Shown here piece after piece: positions 36,317 to 46,548 of a stretch of 64,000 nucleotides of DNA (within the stretch, counting starts at the first letter, position 1; each line of letters begins with the position of its first letter). Both the position numbers and the translations under genes were made by a program. Under the pieces are notes generated by a model. The model was not told where the DNA came from. It made no database searches and worked only from the letters and a program-made list of their open reading frames with translations. The stretch comes from Marinibium conchae (GTDB lineage Bacteria; Pseudomonadota; Gammaproteobacteria; Enterobacterales; Alteromonadaceae): NCBI RefSeq assembly GCF_015595035.1, contig NZ_JADNRN010000002.1:807279-871278 (forward strand), in the 5' to 3' direction.

Positions 36317-37315
36317 ATGAGCACGCATGACTCAAGCGAATTGTTGTATGCAGGTATCGATGCCGGTGGCACAAAATGCAAAGGTATTTTGTATACCGCA
36401 AGTGGGGTTGTTGTTACTGAAGCTTTAGCTGGGCCAGCAAATGTATTCTCTGACTTTAACTCGGCAATTCATAATATCGAGTTCGTCTTGAATGAGCTAA
36501 TCACATCGGCACGACTTAGAGGGTATGAACACTTAAGTAAAAATCGAATAATGGTTTGTGCTGCCTGTGCAGGTGCTGAGACCAGTATTGCACAAGGTAA
36601 TTTTGCACAATATTTAGAAGCGCAAAAATCACTTGAGCTTGATCAGCAATATCACTTTTTTACACTGATTAGTGATCTAGAGGCCGCGTGCTTAGCCGCT
36701 AATAAAGGTGAAGAATGCGTTTTAATTATTGTGGGTACAGGCTCGGTGATAGGGCACTTTCATGGGCAACGTCATGGGCAGTTATTGCCTCACTCTTCAG
36801 TAAACCGCAATACCGCTAAGCTTATTCAATATGGAGGGCATGGCTTTCGCTTGGGAGACGACGCAAGTGGGGCGTTTTTAGGCTTGCATGCCATTAGATT
36901 GTTGCTACAAACACTAGACGGAATACTAACAGATGTGTTTTTCACTGAGCAGCTCTTAGCTGCCATGGGTATTGCTAACAATCGTAATGCGGCTAAGGAA
37001 GTTGTCGCTATTTGGTCTTCAAAACAAGCGAAAGACTATGCAGAGTTAGCCCCAGTTGTTGTAAAATTGTTCGAAAACGGAAGCGAGCTCGCGACAAGTC
37101 TTATTGGCCAAGGTGCTGATTATCTCACCCATATTATAAAGGCAAATGAATTACACAAAGGACGTTCAGTTTTTATGACTGGTGGTTTATCCTATGTATA
37201 TCAAAAGCTTGTATCGCAACAATTAAATATCTCCATTTGTCAGCCAGAGTATTGCGCAGAATATGGTGCTTTTTTGTATCTCAGGCTAGAGGACGGATCG
37301 AGGCGATTTCGGTGA
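36317..37315 (+). CDS. BadF/BcrA-type sugar kinase (MurK/GlcN kinase-like)
   Basis: The 332-residue ATPase of the ASKHA fold shows the phosphate-1 motif YAGIDAGGTKCKGILYT, DLEAACLAANKG with catalytic aspartate, and IIVGTGSVIGHF and GGHGFRLGDDASGAFLG. The closest functional analogues are N-acetylmuramate/N-acetylglucosamine kinases such as MurK, and glucosamine kinase GspK. Because murQ lies in the same locus, MurNAc 6-phosphorylation is the best inference. ATG follows the alr stop without a gap, so the two genes are an operon. Confidence 0.8.
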   Translation: MSTHDSSELLYAGIDAGGTKCKGILYTASGVVVTEALAGPANVFSDFNSAIHNIEFVLNELITSARLRGYEHLSKNRIMVCAACAGAETSIAQGNFAQYLEAQKSLELDQQYHFFTLISDLEAACLAANKGEECVLIIVGTGSVIGHFHGQRHGQLLPHSSVNRNTAKLIQYGGHGFRLGDDASGAFLGLHAIRLLLQTLDGILTDVFFTEQLLAAMGIANNRNAAKEVVAIWSSKQAKDYAELAPVVVKLFENGSELATSLIGQGADYLTHIIKANELHKGRSVFMTGGLSYVYQKLVSQQLNISICQPEYCAEYGAFLYLRLEDGSRRFR

Positions 37316-37416
37316 GCAATACTTTACGGCTTATTGTTCAATTCTTGTTTATCTTTTATGATCTGTTTTAGGGCACGTATTTTTTGTGCCTACAAATACA
37401 AAATTAAGGAAGATAT

Positions 37417-37893
37417 ATGAAAAATTTTAAAGGCTTTTTGGCATTACTTGTTGTGGCGTTTGCTTTAGGTGGTTGTGCAAGTTTGCCTTCTCCTGAAAAA
37501 ATGCAAGCAGCTGTGGCAGGATATGAAGTTCCTCACCTACCGCCAGAAGGCAAAGCTGTAGTCTACGTTGTGCGCCCATCATCACTTGGTGGTTTAATTC
37601 GTTTTAACGTATTCGTAAACGACAAAGAAGCTGAGTCTGAAATGGGTTATACCCGTTCTAGCCAGTACATTTACTTTTTTGTCGAGCCGGGCGAACATCA
37701 AATACTATCAAAAGCCGAAAACTGGGCTGAAACTAACATAAGCGCAGAAGCTGGTGATATTATTTTCATTCAGCAAGAGCCGCAGATGGGTATTATTATG
37801 GCTCGCAATAGCTTATTCAAGCTACAAGAGTATGAAGGAAAGTATCACGTTAAGACCAACAGCCTTGGTACAGTGATAAAAACTGAAAAGTAG
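37417..37893 (+). CDS. DUF2846 lipoprotein
   Basis: The 158-residue lipoprotein has signal peptide MKNFKGFLALLVVAFALGGC with lipobox LGGC. The DUF2846 beta-rich domain follows, with GKAVVYVVRPSSLGG, FVEPGEHQILSKAENWAE and AGDIIFIQQEPQ. The domain's function is unknown; it is found in periplasmic or outer-membrane lipoproteins. AAGGAAG precedes the ATG and a strong terminator follows, so it is a single transcription unit. Confidence 0.88.
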   Translation: MKNFKGFLALLVVAFALGGCASLPSPEKMQAAVAGYEVPHLPPEGKAVVYVVRPSSLGGLIRFNVFVNDKEAESEMGYTRSSQYIYFFVEPGEHQILSKAENWAETNISAEAGDIIFIQQEPQMGIIMARNSLFKLQEYEGKYHVKTNSLGTVIKTEK

Positions 37894-37913
37894 CTTTTAT
37901 TTATGAACATGAA

Positions 37914-37948
37914 AGAGCTAAGCACCTTGTGTTGGGCTCTTTTTTTTT
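37914..37948 (+). terminator. Terminator after the DUF2846 gene
   Basis: AGAGCTAAGCAC pairs with GTGTTGGGCTCT (one mismatch and two wobble pairs) around CTT, and T8 follows. It is close to the gene stop. Confidence 0.85.
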
Positions 37949-38026
37949 GCCTATTTTAAATCTAAGATAGGAATAAGCGTTAGCAAAAGTCCACCTATCT
38001 ATAAAATAAAGACATCGAGGCAATTT

Positions 38027-39196
38027 ATGCTTAGCCATTGGGATGATTTACTCCTTCTTCAGACGCAACTCAGCGAAGAGGAAAGCTTAGTGCAGCGTTC
38101 GGCAAGAGAGTTTGCTCTAAGTGAACTCATGCCGGGTATTTTAATGGCAAATAGGAATGAGCATTTTGATAAAACCATTATGCGAAAAATGGGTGAGGCT
38201 GGTTTTCTTGGCTCTACTATTCAGGGCTATGGCTGCGCAGGTATAAATTATGTGTCGTATGGCTTGCTTGCTCGCGAAATTGAACGCGTTGATAGCGGCT
38301 ATCGCAGCGCGATGAGTGTTCAGTCTTCGTTAGTAATGCATCCTATTGCTCAATTTGGTAGCGAAGAACAAAAAGACAAATATTTGCCCAAGCTAGCGAG
38401 CGGCGAATGGATTGGCTGTTTTGGCTTAACTGAACCTGATGCTGGCTCCGATCCTGCTGCAATGAAAACCTCAGCAAAAAAGGTCTCGGGTGGCTATTCC
38501 ATAAGTGGTAGTAAAATGTGGATCACCAATTCTCCCATTGCAGATGTGTTCATGGTTTGGGCCAAATTAGAAGAAAGCGGCAAGATACACGGATTTATAT
38601 TAGAGAAGGGTATGAAGGGCTTGTCTGCGCCAAAAATTAAAGGTAAGCAGTCATTAAAAGCATCAATTACGGGTGAAATCGTGATGGACGAGGTATTTGT
38701 AGCTGATGCGCAAATTCTACCCAAAGTATCTGGTCTGAAAGGCCCATTCAGTTGTTTAAATATGGCACGCTATGGTATTTCGTGGGGGGTGCTTGGGGCT
38801 GCAGAGTTTTGCTGGCACGCAGCTCGACAGTATGGGCTTGACCGAAAACAATTTAATAGACCGCTCGCTCAAACCCAACTTTTTCAAGCGAAACTCGCGG
38901 ATATGCAAACTGAAATAACCCTCGGACTACAGGCATCATTGCGAGTAGGTCGCTTGATAGATGAGGGCGCCTTCGAGCCAACAATGATATCGATGGTGAA
39001 ACGCAATAATTGCTCAAAGGCACTAGATGTAGCAAGACAAGCCAGAGACATGCATGGTGGGAATGGTATTAGCGATGAGTTTCATGTTATCCGACACATG
39101 ATAAATCTTGAAACTGTTAATACCTATGAAGGGACTTACGATATACATGGCTTGATATTAGGCCGGGCCCAAACAGGTTTACAAGCTTTTTTCTAA
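38027..39196 (+). CDS. gcdH: Glutaryl-CoA dehydrogenase
   Basis: The 389-residue acyl-CoA dehydrogenase has the GcdH features: [49 protein letters not shown] and the catalytic glutamate region [19 protein letters not shown] (glutamate in YEG). Substrate-binding arginine is in [17 protein letters not shown]. It oxidises glutaryl-CoA to crotonyl-CoA in lysine or tryptophan degradation, in the cytoplasm, passing electrons to ETF. GAGG precedes the ATG. It is apparently a single gene. Confidence 0.95.
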   Translation: MLSHWDDLLLLQTQLSEEESLVQRSAREFALSELMPGILMANRNEHFDKTIMRKMGEAGFLGSTIQGYGCAGINYVSYGLLAREIERVDSGYRSAMSVQSSLVMHPIAQFGSEEQKDKYLPKLASGEWIGCFGLTEPDAGSDPAAMKTSAKKVSGGYSISGSKMWITNSPIADVFMVWAKLEESGKIHGFILEKGMKGLSAPKIKGKQSLKASITGEIVMDEVFVADAQILPKVSGLKGPFSCLNMARYGISWGVLGAAEFCWHAARQYGLDRKQFNRPLAQTQLFQAKLADMQTEITLGLQASLRVGRLIDEGAFEPTMISMVKRNNCSKALDVARQARDMHGGNGISDEFHVIRHMINLETVNTYEGTYDIHGLILGRAQTGLQAFF

Positions 39197-39450
39197 GTAG
39201 ACATATAGTGCAAAGGACAACAGTTCGCAGGCTTGGCAGCTCATGCTAAGTCTCATTTTTGCAAAACGAGTACGATTACTGATATGTTTACCGGAAACGA
39301 ATTATGTTAATCAATGTATTTAGTCGCACAAAATGTTGCGTAATAAGGTATATTCCGCGCTCGCTTTTTCCAACTGTAGTCTGGGGCTGTTTTGACTTAT
39401 TGATCTAACAAACTACCAAAATACAGAAAACCCGCTACACAGGATACAAC
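39197..39450 (+). other. Long leader upstream of the DEAD-box helicase gene
   Basis: A 254-base gap contains a likely promoter region around 39346-39362 (TATATTCCGCGC pattern after AATAAGG) and then about 90 bases of leader. Long leaders are common for cold-induced RNA helicase genes. No ORF or clear hairpin is seen. Confidence 0.3.
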
Positions 39451-40707
39451 ATGAAATTTTCATCTCTCGATTTAGACCCCAGGTTAGAGCAGTCTCTCAG
39501 TGAATGTAACTACGTACATATGACGCGTGTTCAGGAAAAGACGATTCCCTCTGCTCGTCGTGGTAAAGATTTGCTAGTGCATGCACAAACCGGCACGGGT
39601 AAAACAGCAGCATTTGCCTTACCCATACTGCAACAAATGTTGGATGAACCAAAAGAAAGGCTTGGAGCAAGCCCCAGAGCGCTCATACTAACTCCGACGC
39701 GTGAACTTGCAGAACAACTAGCTTTCACGGTTGGTCAATATGCTCAGTTTACTGACCTGAGTGTAAGTGCGGTATACGGTGGCGTTAAATTGGGTGGACA
39801 AAGCAGCAAGCTAAGGCAGGGGACTGATATTTTGATCGCTACGCCAGGACGTTTACTTGAGCACATGGCGTTGAATAACCTAACGCTTAGCAATGCTGAG
39901 TACGTCGTTTTAGATGAGGCTGATCGAATGCTCGATATGGGTTTCATTTCCGATGTAAGTAAAATAATGCAACACACTGCGCAAAAGCGCCAAACCATAT
40001 TGTGTTCGGCAACCAGTGCGCCAGCGGTAAATGAACTTTGCCATCAAATATTAAATAACCACCAAGAAATCCGTGTGAGCAAAGCAAACGCTACCGCTGA
40101 CACTGTGAACCATATTATGTATCCGGTAGAGGAGTCGCGTAAAATCGATCTCTTTAAAGCCTTATTGAAAGAGCATAATTGGTTTCAAGTACTCGTATTT
40201 ACGAGCACCAAGGATCAAGCCGACAAGCTTATGGCAGCGCTTAAACAAAGCAAAATAGATGCTGCCGTTTGTCATGGTGATAAAAGCCAAGGTTCACGAC
40301 GACGCGCATTAGCTGATTTCAAATCGGCGAAGTTGCAAGTGCTTATCGCGACTGAGGTTGCGGCTCGAGGGCTTGATATTCAGGGGCTTGATCACGTAGT
40401 GAATTATAATCTTCCGTATTTGCCTGAAGACTATGTTCATCGAATAGGTAGAACTGGCAGAGCGGGCAATTCAGGCAACGCAATTTCCTTTGTAAGCAGA
40501 GAAGAAGAAAGAACGGTTAGTCGAATCGAAGCCCTTATTGGCGCTTCGATTAAGCGAGTAGTGAAGAAAGGTTTCGAAGTAAGTGACCGTCAAAGTCTGC
40601 TTAAAAGTATTTCTAAAAATCATCGAGCTAGTAAAACTAATAAAGCCAGCAAAACAAAAATTACTGGCAATAAAGTAAGAAGGAAGAAGTCTAGCAAGCG
40701 TTCTTGA
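39451..40707 (+). CDS. DEAD-box ATP-dependent RNA helicase, RhlE-like
   Basis: The 418-residue protein has the complete motif set: AQTGTGKT (Walker A), PTRELAEQ, LDEADRMLDMGF, SATSAP (motif III) and ARGLDIQGLDHVVNYN, HRIGRTGRAG. After the helicase core (about residue 365) comes a basic tail rich in lysine and serine (KTNKASKTKITGNKVRRKK). RhlE-type helicases remodel ribosomal and degradosome RNA. The exact subfamily within RhlE/DeaD-like proteins is uncertain. Confidence 0.93.
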   Translation: MKFSSLDLDPRLEQSLSECNYVHMTRVQEKTIPSARRGKDLLVHAQTGTGKTAAFALPILQQMLDEPKERLGASPRALILTPTRELAEQLAFTVGQYAQFTDLSVSAVYGGVKLGGQSSKLRQGTDILIATPGRLLEHMALNNLTLSNAEYVVLDEADRMLDMGFISDVSKIMQHTAQKRQTILCSATSAPAVNELCHQILNNHQEIRVSKANATADTVNHIMYPVEESRKIDLFKALLKEHNWFQVLVFTSTKDQADKLMAALKQSKIDAAVCHGDKSQGSRRRALADFKSAKLQVLIATEVAARGLDIQGLDHVVNYNLPYLPEDYVHRIGRTGRAGNSGNAISFVSREEERTVSRIEALIGASIKRVVKKGFEVSDRQSLLKSISKNHRASKTNKASKTKITGNKVRRKKSSKRS

Positions 40708-40749
40708 TTTCCATTTTTATAGCCCCAATTTGCACAGAGTGAGTGTTCA

Positions 40750-41556
40750 CTACCAGCGAGTAATCATCTCATCGTAAATGTTTTCATCAAGCAAGCTTGG
40801 CCGCTCGATACCTTCGTCCATAATTTCAGCTAGCTTTGAGCTCTCTTTCAACAGCATTATGCCGTTGTTAAATTCTGTGATGGCGTCGGCCGCGCCAGCA
40901 TAGTTAGCGTTCATCGCCAAGCTAACATCTATCGAGATGATTGCCACTTTCGAGATGTAAATGGGCTTTTCTCCAGCAGCTACCAGCAGTTTATTCATTT
41001 CATTTGCCATGCGCTTGTCTACGAGCAGAAAATCAACACGGTATTCGGCAAGTTGTTTTATTGTATCGAAAAACGATGGGCCTCTCGCCCAGCGAACATT
41101 TCGTTCTGCTCGCAACGCATCGGTGTTAGCAAATCGATTTTCTATGCCTACTCGTTCACGGTACATTTGCTCTAGCCGAACAACTTTTTCAGCACGCTTA
41201 TCTCGCGATACTACGTGCAGATCAACTTTCATATAGGGTTCGCTATATAGGTAATTATCTTTGGTATCATTTAATGAGTAATGATCAATATAGCCCTTGA
41301 AGCGGCCTGATTTAAGACCACTTCCAGACCAGGCTTGAGTAGTTGCTGTGATGTTAACGTCCGATTCAGTAAACGCGGCCTTAACCAAATCCATTTGTCG
41401 AGCAGGTAACTCATGCTCATCTATGTACGTAGCTACTTTATTACCTACAAGTTGCAATGACTCTGCTTGAGCAGTGCTAGCACCAGTCAACATTAAGCAA
41501 AACAGTGCGCAAACTCGCAGCGACCAATACTTTCCCTTCACCAAACTTAATGTCAT
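40750..41556 (-). CDS. Periplasmic solute-binding-like protein
   Basis: The 268-residue protein has a signal peptide ending at TAQAESL and resembles SBP_bac_3 family amino acid-binding proteins (ARQMDLVKAAF, ATTQAWSGSGLKSG, SEPYMKVDLHVVSRD, RVDFLLVDKRMANEM). No permease or ATPase genes lie nearby; many such proteins in Alteromonadales act alone or as sensor inputs. Ligand unknown. It is on the minus strand next to the M28 peptidase gene (55-base gap). Confidence 0.75.
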   Translation of the reverse strand: MTLSLVKGKYWSLRVCALFCLMLTGASTAQAESLQLVGNKVATYIDEHELPARQMDLVKAAFTESDVNITATTQAWSGSGLKSGRFKGYIDHYSLNDTKDNYLYSEPYMKVDLHVVSRDKRAEKVVRLEQMYRERVGIENRFANTDALRAERNVRWARGPSFFDTIKQLAEYRVDFLLVDKRMANEMNKLLVAAGEKPIYISKVAIISIDVSLAMNANYAGAADAITEFNNGIMLLKESSKLAEIMDEGIERPSLLDENIYDEMITRW

Positions 41557-41611
41557 GTTGATACCCTTTTATTTCGATAACATCTTATACGAAACTACTT
41601 AGGCTTTTGGT

Positions 41612-43051
41612 TTATTCGCCAAAAGCGCCGGCAGCACCTGGATATACAACAGGACTCTCATAACCATCTTCGCTAACACTCGCCACGCCAAAAAAATAGT
41701 TGTCGATCACTACGTTTTCAAGAGTAGCTTCAGTTACCTTGCCGACGTATTTACTATATTGCCATTGCGGGGCATCGGTTAGTCGCCAATATATTTTGTA
41801 GCCTTTAAGCTGGGGGTTTTGATCTGCATCAGCTGCAGCCCAACTTAAGGTGGTTGATGGTTGCACCGCACCCGAAATACTTACTTTTGCGGGTGGTGTC
41901 GGGGCATTTGCCATGCCTGCTAAAGAGACTGCATTGAGTGCTGTTAGTTTTGCTGCGTAGTCAAAATCTACACCGTCAATAGTATCACCGTATACGATGC
42001 CGTTTTCAGTGCGCAAGTCTTGATGTTGACGGTTGTAGTTTTCGTTTGTCTCCATGATTCGAACGCCAGCATATCCTAAATCGTTGAAGGGGCGGTGGTG
42101 ACCTCCCCGACGAAAACGGTCAAGGCGGTAAATGACCATTGTGTCGAGGTTTGCTATGTAGCGGTCGGCCATCAGATCGATATAACGCGCTAGATTACGT
42201 GATGGGCTATCAACCTCACCACCGGTAAATCTGCGTAACCGAGCTTCTTCTGCACTTTCTGTTTGGCGTGTACCTTCAGCAAAAATTCGAGCGGTGGTGT
42301 TATTGATCACGCCGTTAACGCCTTCAATGTTGCCGATCATGTCGTTATTTAAAACAGCTTTTAAGCGCCAATTATTTTTCTGGGCGTGTTCGGCTAATAT
42401 TTTCCCGCCAAATAATCCTTGCTCTTCACCTGAGAGTGCTGCATATACGATGCTGCCATGAAATTTATACTTGCTCAGCACTCTTGCGGCTTCCAGAGTA
42501 CCAGCAACACCAGATGCATTATCATTGGCGCCGGGAGAATCTGAGCTAAAGTCCATTACGTCTGATACTCTCGAATCAATATCGCCGCTCATCATCACAT
42601 AGCGAGTAGGGTCGCTTGTGCCTTTTTGTATCGCAATAACATTCACAACTTCAGTTGCGTTCGGAATTCTTCGTTCCCCAGATATTACTTGGCTCTGATA
42701 AAACACTTCTAAACAACCACCACACTCGGCGGAAATTTTATCAAATTCGCTTTTAATCCACCGACGCGCTGCGCCAATTCCACGAACATCAGACTCGGTT
42801 TCAGAAAGGGTATGACGAGTGCCGAAGCTCACTAAGGTCCGAATGTCTGTTTCTATTCGCTTGGCAGACATTGCCTGAGCGATATTGTGCAGGTCTGTTT
42901 GGTCGGTAAATTGAAGCGCTGAGGTCGATGTATTTTCAATGGCTTGCACAGCCTTGCTGCTCAACATCGATGCTGTTGTCGCAGCAAATACCAAGCTGCC
43001 AGTAATGAGGCCAAGTGATACCTTTCGTAAAGTATAATATGAGCTTTTCAT
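41612..43051 (-). CDS. Exported M28 family metallopeptidase with fibronectin-like C-terminus
   Basis: The 479-residue protein has a signal peptide (LGLITGSLVFAATTASML). Its M28 core carries the two-zinc ligands in MSGDIDSRVSDVMDF, SPGANDNASGVAGTLEAAR, ALSGEEQGLFGGKILA and NNDMIGN. A C-terminal domain from about residue 385 (PAKVSISGAVQPSTTLSWAA) resembles a fibronectin type III module. M28 enzymes are aminopeptidases of secreted peptides, which fits use of marine protein as food. It is probably secreted or periplasmic. Confidence 0.9.
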   Translation of the reverse strand: MKSSYYTLRKVSLGLITGSLVFAATTASMLSSKAVQAIENTSTSALQFTDQTDLHNIAQAMSAKRIETDIRTLVSFGTRHTLSETESDVRGIGAARRWIKSEFDKISAECGGCLEVFYQSQVISGERRIPNATEVVNVIAIQKGTSDPTRYVMMSGDIDSRVSDVMDFSSDSPGANDNASGVAGTLEAARVLSKYKFHGSIVYAALSGEEQGLFGGKILAEHAQKNNWRLKAVLNNDMIGNIEGVNGVINNTTARIFAEGTRQTESAEEARLRRFTGGEVDSPSRNLARYIDLMADRYIANLDTMVIYRLDRFRRGGHHRPFNDLGYAGVRIMETNENYNRQHQDLRTENGIVYGDTIDGVDFDYAAKLTALNAVSLAGMANAPTPPAKVSISGAVQPSTTLSWAAADADQNPQLKGYKIYWRLTDAPQWQYSKYVGKVTEATLENVVIDNYFFGVASVSEDGYESPVVYPGAAGAFGE

Positions 43052-43150
43052 ATATTCCCTTAATTGTTGTTATTTTTATAAGGCTCAGCTTGATACTGAG
43101 TCGTAGTGCTTGGCATAAATGTTTACTGCACTACTATCATCATTAGCGGC

Positions 43151-43858
43151 TTAGATAAATGCGTAGGCATCGCCAAATAAGTCATTCCTATCTAAGCCAA
43201 TCGGTAAATATTCATCTCGAATTGTTGCCGACATTTCAAAGCGACCTGCACTATACACTTGATTGCCTGTTAGTTGCGGGTAATCTTTCATAACGGCTTT
43301 GTGCACAAAGCCAATGTGCCCGTGCCATGTATCGTTTTCAATGGAATCGAGGTTTTCTATCACAGGATGAAAGCTGAAGTTTTCATGTAAGGCCGATAGC
43401 GCAGTAAGCTCTTGTATTTCATAAAGATCCTGGGCGTTTTTAGCTCCCCAATACAAGCTGATCTTTCTTTTCGGTTGCTCGTGTAAACAAGTGTACACAA
43501 TTGATTTTGCATAAGAGTAGCCCGTTCCCCCTGCAACTACGATTGCTGGCTTCTCGTCTTCCCTTAAAAAGGCATCGCCAAGTGCAACCTCAAGTGCTAA
43601 TTCACCCTCTTGCCTACATTTTTCAAGTACTTCGTAGGCATAAGTATTCACCGGGTCTGCACCAATGTGGAGCTCAATATAACTTAGCTCATGCGACGGG
43701 TTTGCTATTGAAAAAGGGCGTTTATCCTCTGGCCCCATCACTACTTGGCAGTATTGTCCTGCTTTGAACGTAATGTCGCTTTGCGGGGTTAACACTACCT
43801 TGTGCACAATTGTGGTTAACGATTCGATGCTTTTAACTGTGCAATTTACTACTTTCAT
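43151..43858 (-). CDS. fre: NAD(P)H-flavin reductase
   Basis: The 235-residue FNR-like enzyme has the flavin-binding RPFSIAN and the pyridine nucleotide-binding VVAGGTGYSYAKSIV. A C-terminal NQVYSAGRFEMSATIRDEY follows. It reduces free flavins, and Fre is encoded downstream of ubiD in Escherichia coli as it is here. It lies 115 bases after ubiD on the same strand. Confidence 0.93.
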   Translation of the reverse strand: MKVVNCTVKSIESLTTIVHKVVLTPQSDITFKAGQYCQVVMGPEDKRPFSIANPSHELSYIELHIGADPVNTYAYEVLEKCRQEGELALEVALGDAFLREDEKPAIVVAGGTGYSYAKSIVYTCLHEQPKRKISLYWGAKNAQDLYEIQELTALSALHENFSFHPVIENLDSIENDTWHGHIGFVHKAVMKDYPQLTGNQVYSAGRFEMSATIRDEYLPIGLDRNDLFGDAYAFI

Positions 43859-43973
43859 GAATATCCTTGATACCTTTTTAATAACAGCTTCCTAAGTGTC
43901 TTAAACTATTGCTTGGGAAGCTATCGAACTCTATTTAATATTTATTTTTTCAGCGCTTATGAAAATTCCTGAG

Positions 43974-45440
43974 TTACATCAGGTCTAATTCATCCCAAAT
44001 CTCATCAACGCGTTGCTTTACGGCATCATCCATCACGATGGGTTCACCCCATTCCCTGTCAGTTTCCCCAGGCAATTTATTCGTTGCATCCATCCCCATC
44101 TTCGAGCCAAGCCCAGAAACTGGCGAGGCGAAGTCGAGATAGTCAATCGGCGTATTTTCAACTAAGGTAGTGTCCCTAGCTGGGTCCATCCGAGTGGTAA
44201 TTGCCCAAATAACGTCATTCCAATCGCGTGCGTTTACGTCGTCATCACAAACAATAACAAATTTTGTGTACATAAACTGACGTAAGAAAGACCAGACTCC
44301 CATCATCACGCGTTTAGCATGCCCAGGATATTGCTTCTTCATCGTGACTATCGCCATTCTATATGAGCAACCTTCTGGCGGAAGATAGAAGTCGACAATT
44401 TCAGGAAATTGCTTCTGTAATATAGGCACAAAAACTTCATTTAGCGCAACGCCTAATATGGCTGGTTCATCAGGTGGTCTGCCTGTGTAGGTGCTATGAT
44501 AGATGGGGTTATTGCGGTGTGTAATGTGTGTCACGGTAAACACAGGGAATTCATCTACTTCGTTGTAATAACCCGTGTGGTCGCCGTATGGCCCTTCAGG
44601 CGCGGTTTCGCCGGGTGCAATGTAACCCTCTAAAACAATCTCAGCACTCGCCGGCACTTGTAAGTCGTTGGAAATACTTTGGACAACTTCAGTTTTATCA
44701 CCGCGCAATAAACCGGCGAAAGCATACTCAGATAGAGTATCTGGCACAGGTGTCACTGCTCCTAATATTGTGGCGGGATCTGCTCCTAAGGCGACTGATA
44801 CAGGATAATTTTCACCAGGATGTTCCTGACACCATTCTTTGAAGTCCAAGGCACCACCTCGGTGTGATAGCCAGCGCATTATTACCTTATTTTTTGCGAT
44901 AACTTGCTGACGATAAATTCCTAGATTCTGACGTTTTTTGTGAGGCCCACGAGTTACCGACAAACCCCAAGTAATGAGAGGGGCCGCATCGCCGGGCCAA
45001 CACCTCTGTATAGGTAGCTTGCCTAAATCAACGTCGTCTCCGCTAATGACATTTTCTTGGCAAGCCGCTTTTTTGACCACTTTCGCTGGCATATTCAGTA
45101 CTTGCTTGAATACTGGAATTTTGCTCCACAGGTCTTTTAAACCTTTAGGGGGATCGGGCTCTTTTAGAAAGGCGAGTAACTTGCCCACTTCACGAAGTGC
45201 TTCTACTGAGTCTTGGCCCATGCCCAAGGCTACACGCTTGGGTGTACCGAAAAGGTTAGCCAGTACTGGCATGTTTGAGCCTTTAGGGTTTTCAAAAAGT
45301 ATGGCTGGGCCGCCAGCCCGAAGCGTTCGATCCGCTATTTCAGTCATTTCAAGCTCAGTATCTATTTCCATCGATACTCGTTTAAGCTCACCAATCTTTT
45401 CAAGTTGGTCAATAAAGTCACGCAGATCTTTGTATTTCAT
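43974..45440 (-). CDS. ubiD: 4-hydroxy-3-polyprenylbenzoate decarboxylase UbiD
   Basis: The 488-residue protein matches Ubi[68 protein letters not shown], the catalytic E-x(n)-R region [17 protein letters not shown], and [17 protein letters not shown]. It needs prenylated FMN from UbiX and removes the carboxyl group in ubiquinone synthesis. ATG 45440 has GGAG 5-9 bases upstream; a longer start at 45476 is unlikely. Confidence 0.96.
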   Translation of the reverse strand: MKYKDLRDFIDQLEKIGELKRVSMEIDTELEMTEIADRTLRAGGPAILFENPKGSNMPVLANLFGTPKRVALGMGQDSVEALREVGKLLAFLKEPDPPKGLKDLWSKIPVFKQVLNMPAKVVKKAACQENVISGDDVDLGKLPIQRCWPGDAAPLITWGLSVTRGPHKKRQNLGIYRQQVIAKNKVIMRWLSHRGGALDFKEWCQEHPGENYPVSVALGADPATILGAVTPVPDTLSEYAFAGLLRGDKTEVVQSISNDLQVPASAEIVLEGYIAPGETAPEGPYGDHTGYYNEVDEFPVFTVTHITHRNNPIYHSTYTGRPPDEPAILGVALNEVFVPILQKQFPEIVDFYLPPEGCSYRMAIVTMKKQYPGHAKRVMMGVWSFLRQFMYTKFVIVCDDDVNARDWNDVIWAITTRMDPARDTTLVENTPIDYLDFASPVSGLGSKMGMDATNKLPGETDREWGEPIVMDDAVKQRVDEIWDELDLM

Positions 45441-45688
45441 CAATACTCCATGGGTTAGATCTAGGTTAGATGCCACATCGTCAAACTACATTGTAGCAAA
45501 GTAGTGAATAATTACTTAATACTGTTAGTTCCGACTTAGTCCTTACTGTTTGCTAGGCGACTTTGATCAACAACAGCGTGTTATTTACCATACGCAAAAC
45601 GACAAATTTAACATAAATTCACTATTTACTTTTTGGTAAACTTGTCGATATCAGCATATAACGAAAATTTGATCCAAGAGGCTCAGCC

Positions 45689-46339
45689 GTGGCACTTAGA
45701 ACGCTCATAAACTTCTTAACGATTACTCTGTTCAGCACTGTGTTTGTTGCCATGTTCGGTTTCGGCAAAGTCCATGCGCAGCAGTTAGAAGCCGTTCAAA
45801 TTTATAAGCAAGATGAGCTTATTAGACTGATCAATGCCAACGAACACCTCGAGCGAGTTGTTGCTGACCGGTGCCAACTTGTGCAAGATATTGAAGCGAG
45901 AGCTGAAGTACTGCGTGTTCCCGCGTATCAATTTTTGTGGGGCGACATGCTAGCTTGGGGTGTTTGTGTTGATGCTGAACCGAAACGCGGAATCTACTAT
46001 ATGCGTGAGGCCGCGGCGCAAGGCTTAGCCGCCGCGTTAGAGCAGTTAGGCCGCTATCACTCGGTTGGAAAGTTAGTTCAAGAAGATAAAAAGCGTGCAG
46101 TAATTTATTTACGCGAAGCATCAGCGCTTGGTAATTTAAAGGCGCAAATGCAACTTGCCGAATTATTCATTGATGGTTACGGCAGCCCTTATGATTTTGA
46201 AGATCTCTACCACTGGCTTTATAACGCCATCACAGATGACCGCAGAACGCACCAACGTATTGCGATGTACATGGGTGAGTTGGAAGCCTTGATGCACCCT
46301 CGTGCCGTGCGAAATGCCCGAAAACCTCTCATCAATTAA
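45689..46339 (+). CDS. motX: Sodium-type flagellar protein MotX
   Basis: The 216-residue protein has a signal peptide (to about VHAQQ) and Sel1-like repeats (GIYYMREAAAQGLAAALEQ, AVIYLREASALGNLKAQMQ). The MotX-like sequences QIYKQDELIRLINANEHLERV, DRCQLVQDIEARA and FLWGDMLAWGVCV are clear. MotX forms the T-ring with MotY at the base of the polar sodium-driven flagellum and recruits PomAB. It starts with GTG 45689; AAGAGG lies upstream. No other flagellar genes are near. A long 248-base upstream region lies next to ubiD; a sigma-28 box there is not convincing. Confidence 0.93.
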   Translation: MALRTLINFLTITLFSTVFVAMFGFGKVHAQQLEAVQIYKQDELIRLINANEHLERVVADRCQLVQDIEARAEVLRVPAYQFLWGDMLAWGVCVDAEPKRGIYYMREAAAQGLAAALEQLGRYHSVGKLVQEDKKRAVIYLREASALGNLKAQMQLAELFIDGYGSPYDFEDLYHWLYNAITDDRRTHQRIAMYMGELEALMHPRAVRNARKPLIN

Positions 46340-46425
46340 ACCATTATTTAGTGAAATTGACTAAAGCACTCAGTCGCAATGTTTGGGTAAATAATTAACT
46401 ATCTGTTTTACAACGATTTAATAGT

Positions 46426-46440
46426 TGGCACTCCCCTTGC
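46426..46440 (+). promoter_or_regulatory. Sigma-54 (RpoN) promoter
   Basis: TGGCACTCCCCTTGC matches the sigma-54 consensus TGGCAC-N5-TTGC exactly, with GG and GC elements 10 bases apart. It lies about 108 bases upstream of the ATG of the PLDc_N/DUF1707 pair. An enhancer-binding activator such as PspF would be required; its sites are not visible. Confidence 0.75.
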
Positions 46441-46548
46441 AATTTCTTTGCTAATACTAATCTATAGTAAATGTTTGTGTTTTAGTGGCGCAATTAACGC
46501 GCTACTTAAGCACGGCATTTGATTGTTGTGTTGTTTGAGGAGAGTCAG

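Noticed and set aside
45613..45660. Sigma-28 promoter for motX
   Set aside because: A TAAA...GCATATAA pair is present, but the spacing is two bases short of the consensus and the -10 element is poor.
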